Source: an uncultured Bacilli bacterium (GTDB taxonomy: Bacteria > Bacillota_I > Bacilli_A > RFN20 > CAG-826). From it: a stretch of DNA of 6,114 nucleotides. The stretch spans positions 1-6,114 of the forward strand of contig CALVMF010000064.1 of NCBI GenBank assembly GCA_944342125.1, given 5' to 3'. Shown here piece after piece: positions 5,469-6,114 of this stretch. A program made the translations under genes and the position numbers. The notes under the pieces are model-generated. The model saw nothing but the letters and a program-made list of their open reading frames with translations. It made no database searches and was not told the DNA's origin. Within the stretch, counting starts at the first letter, position 1. The number at the start of each line of letters is the position of its first letter.

Positions 5469-6114
5469 TATATTATTTTATTTTTCCAATAGTAGTTATT
5501 ATTGCTTCTATTGTTGGGGCGATTGCAGGAATAGGTGGCGGAGTTATTATTAGACCTGTCCTCGACGCTTTTGGTTACTTTGATACCGCCGAAATTACTA
5601 ATATGATTTCTACAATGTGCGTAGTTTTTGGAACATCAACTTCGATTATTAGGCACATCTCTTCCAAAACGAAGATTGAAAATCGGAAAACAGCAGTTTA
5701 TCTAGGAATTGGTGCGGTCGTTGGAGGTGTAGTTGGTCAACTTCTATTTCAATTTGTAAAAGATGCTTCAAATAAAGATGTTTTAATAATTGTTCAATCA
5801 TCGATCTTAATTCTTCTTTTGATCTTCGTTTTAGTTTATATGCAAATTTTCTTACCAAAAGGAAAAACGCTACATATAAATAATTTTATAGTCACGATTA
5901 TAATCGGAATATTTTTAGGTATTTGTTCTACTTTCTTAGGAATTGGTGGTGGTCCAATTAATGTTGCTGTTTTACTTCTTTTCTTTGGAATGTCGATGAA
6001 GCAAGCAGCAATCAATTCTTTAATTACAATTATCTTTTCTCAACTTGCAAAAATAGTAATGGCAGCTTGCGATGGAACTTTTGTCACTTTATTTACCCTC
6101 GATCAACTTCCTAC
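5465..6114 (+). CDS. TauE/SafE-family membrane transporter, 3' end beyond the window
   Basis: The frame starting at ATG 5465 stays open for 216 codons to the window edge. The protein is strongly hydrophobic, with about six likely membrane segments near residues 4-36, 45-63, 75-98, 105-130, 139-175 and 180-203. It shows the duplicated signature of the TauE/SafE (DUF81) family: AGIGGGVIIRP (21-31) in the first half and FLGIGGGPINV (157-167) in the second. Members export or import small anions such as sulfite and organosulfonates, but many have no known substrate. In-frame upstream codons offer no other ATG, GTG or TTG start before a stop-free AT-rich stretch that lacks coding character. It diverges from deoR and shares its 174-bp control region. 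Whether it belongs to the sugar pathway is unclear. Family membership is good; substrate is unknown. Confidence 0.85.
   Translation, partial: MIYYFIFPIVVIIASIVGAIAGIGGGVIIRPVLDAFGYFDTAEITNMISTMCVVFGTSTSIIRHISSKTKIENRKTAVYLGIGAVVGGVVGQLLFQFVKDASNKDVLIIVQSSILILLLIFVLVYMQIFLPKGKTLHINNFIVTIIIGIFLGICSTFLGIGGGPINVAVLLLFFGMSMKQAAINSLITIIFSQLAKIVMAACDGTFVTLFTLDQLP

Noticed and set aside
5649..5858. Minus-strand open frame inside the transporter region
   Set aside because: It lies antisense to the TauE/SafE frame, whose duplicated GIGGG motifs and hydrophobic pattern are clear; the minus-strand product looks like random charged sequence.
107..6114. Sulfoglycolysis cluster (aldolase, kinase, mutarotase, DeoR regulator and TauE/SafE exporter together)
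   Set aside because: The combination is suggestive, but NagA is coupled to the kinase, and there is no sulfoquinovosidase, sulfosugar isomerase or sulfolactaldehyde enzyme in view. Amino-sugar use explains more of the genes.
1..6114. CRISPR array, tRNA, rRNA or Mollicute-type TGA recoding
   Set aside because: No regularly spaced repeats or tRNA-like cloverleaf were seen in the gaps, which are all under 180 bases. Trp is encoded by TGG and the TGA codons fall at proper gene ends.

Overview
The window is AT-rich (roughly two-thirds A+T by eye) and densely packed, with small intergenic gaps and strong AGGAGG-type ribosome binding sites. TGG encodes Trp and TGA appears only as a stop, so the standard bacterial code applies. 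Together with the protein families present, this suggests a low-GC Bacillota (Bacilli / Erysipelotrichia-like, or a gut lineage near the Mollicutes). The genus cannot be told from the sequence, and there is no sign of phage, transposon or plasmid genes.

Layout from left to right: a class II ketose-bisphosphate aldolase (107-1210, +) converges on a two-gene operon on the minus strand, with one strong bidirectional terminator between them (1227-1258). The operon is nagA (2450-3577, -), an N-acetyl-hexosamine-6-phosphate deacetylase, followed by a PfkA-family phosphofructokinase (1290-2453, -), coupled by a 4-nt ATGA overlap. nagA diverges from a LacX-like aldose 1-epimerase family gene (3695-4546, +). 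That gene converges with, and overlaps by 12 bp, a DeoR/GlpR-type repressor gene (4535-5290, -). The repressor gene diverges from a TauE/SafE-type membrane transporter (5465 to the window end, +, truncated by the window edge).

The enzymes read as a sugar-phosphate funnel. NagA removes the acetyl group from an N-acetyl-hexosamine-6-phosphate, PFK makes a ketose bisphosphate, the aldolase splits it to trioses, and the mutarotase-like protein handles sugar anomers. The deaminase/isomerase that would link NagA to PFK (NagB- or AgaS-like) and any sugar transporter are not in the window. Whether the route runs through fructose (GlcNAc) or tagatose (GalNAc) intermediates cannot be settled here.

The most interesting part is regulatory. 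The octamer AAACGAAA (or TTTCGTTT) and its symmetrical form TTTCGAAA occur in all three 5' intergenic regions (upstream of the aldolase, between nagA and the epimerase, between deoR and the transporter), and I saw neither octamer inside a gene. This suggests that the DeoR-type protein controls the whole locus, including itself. Both divergent intergenic regions also hold a long, perfect, loop-less AT-rich palindrome (24 bp and 30 bp). No clearly undescribed enzymatic system is visible; the leads are the operator layout, a terminator embedded in an opposing gene, a three-codon ORF overlapping the transporter start, and the PFK active-site signature.
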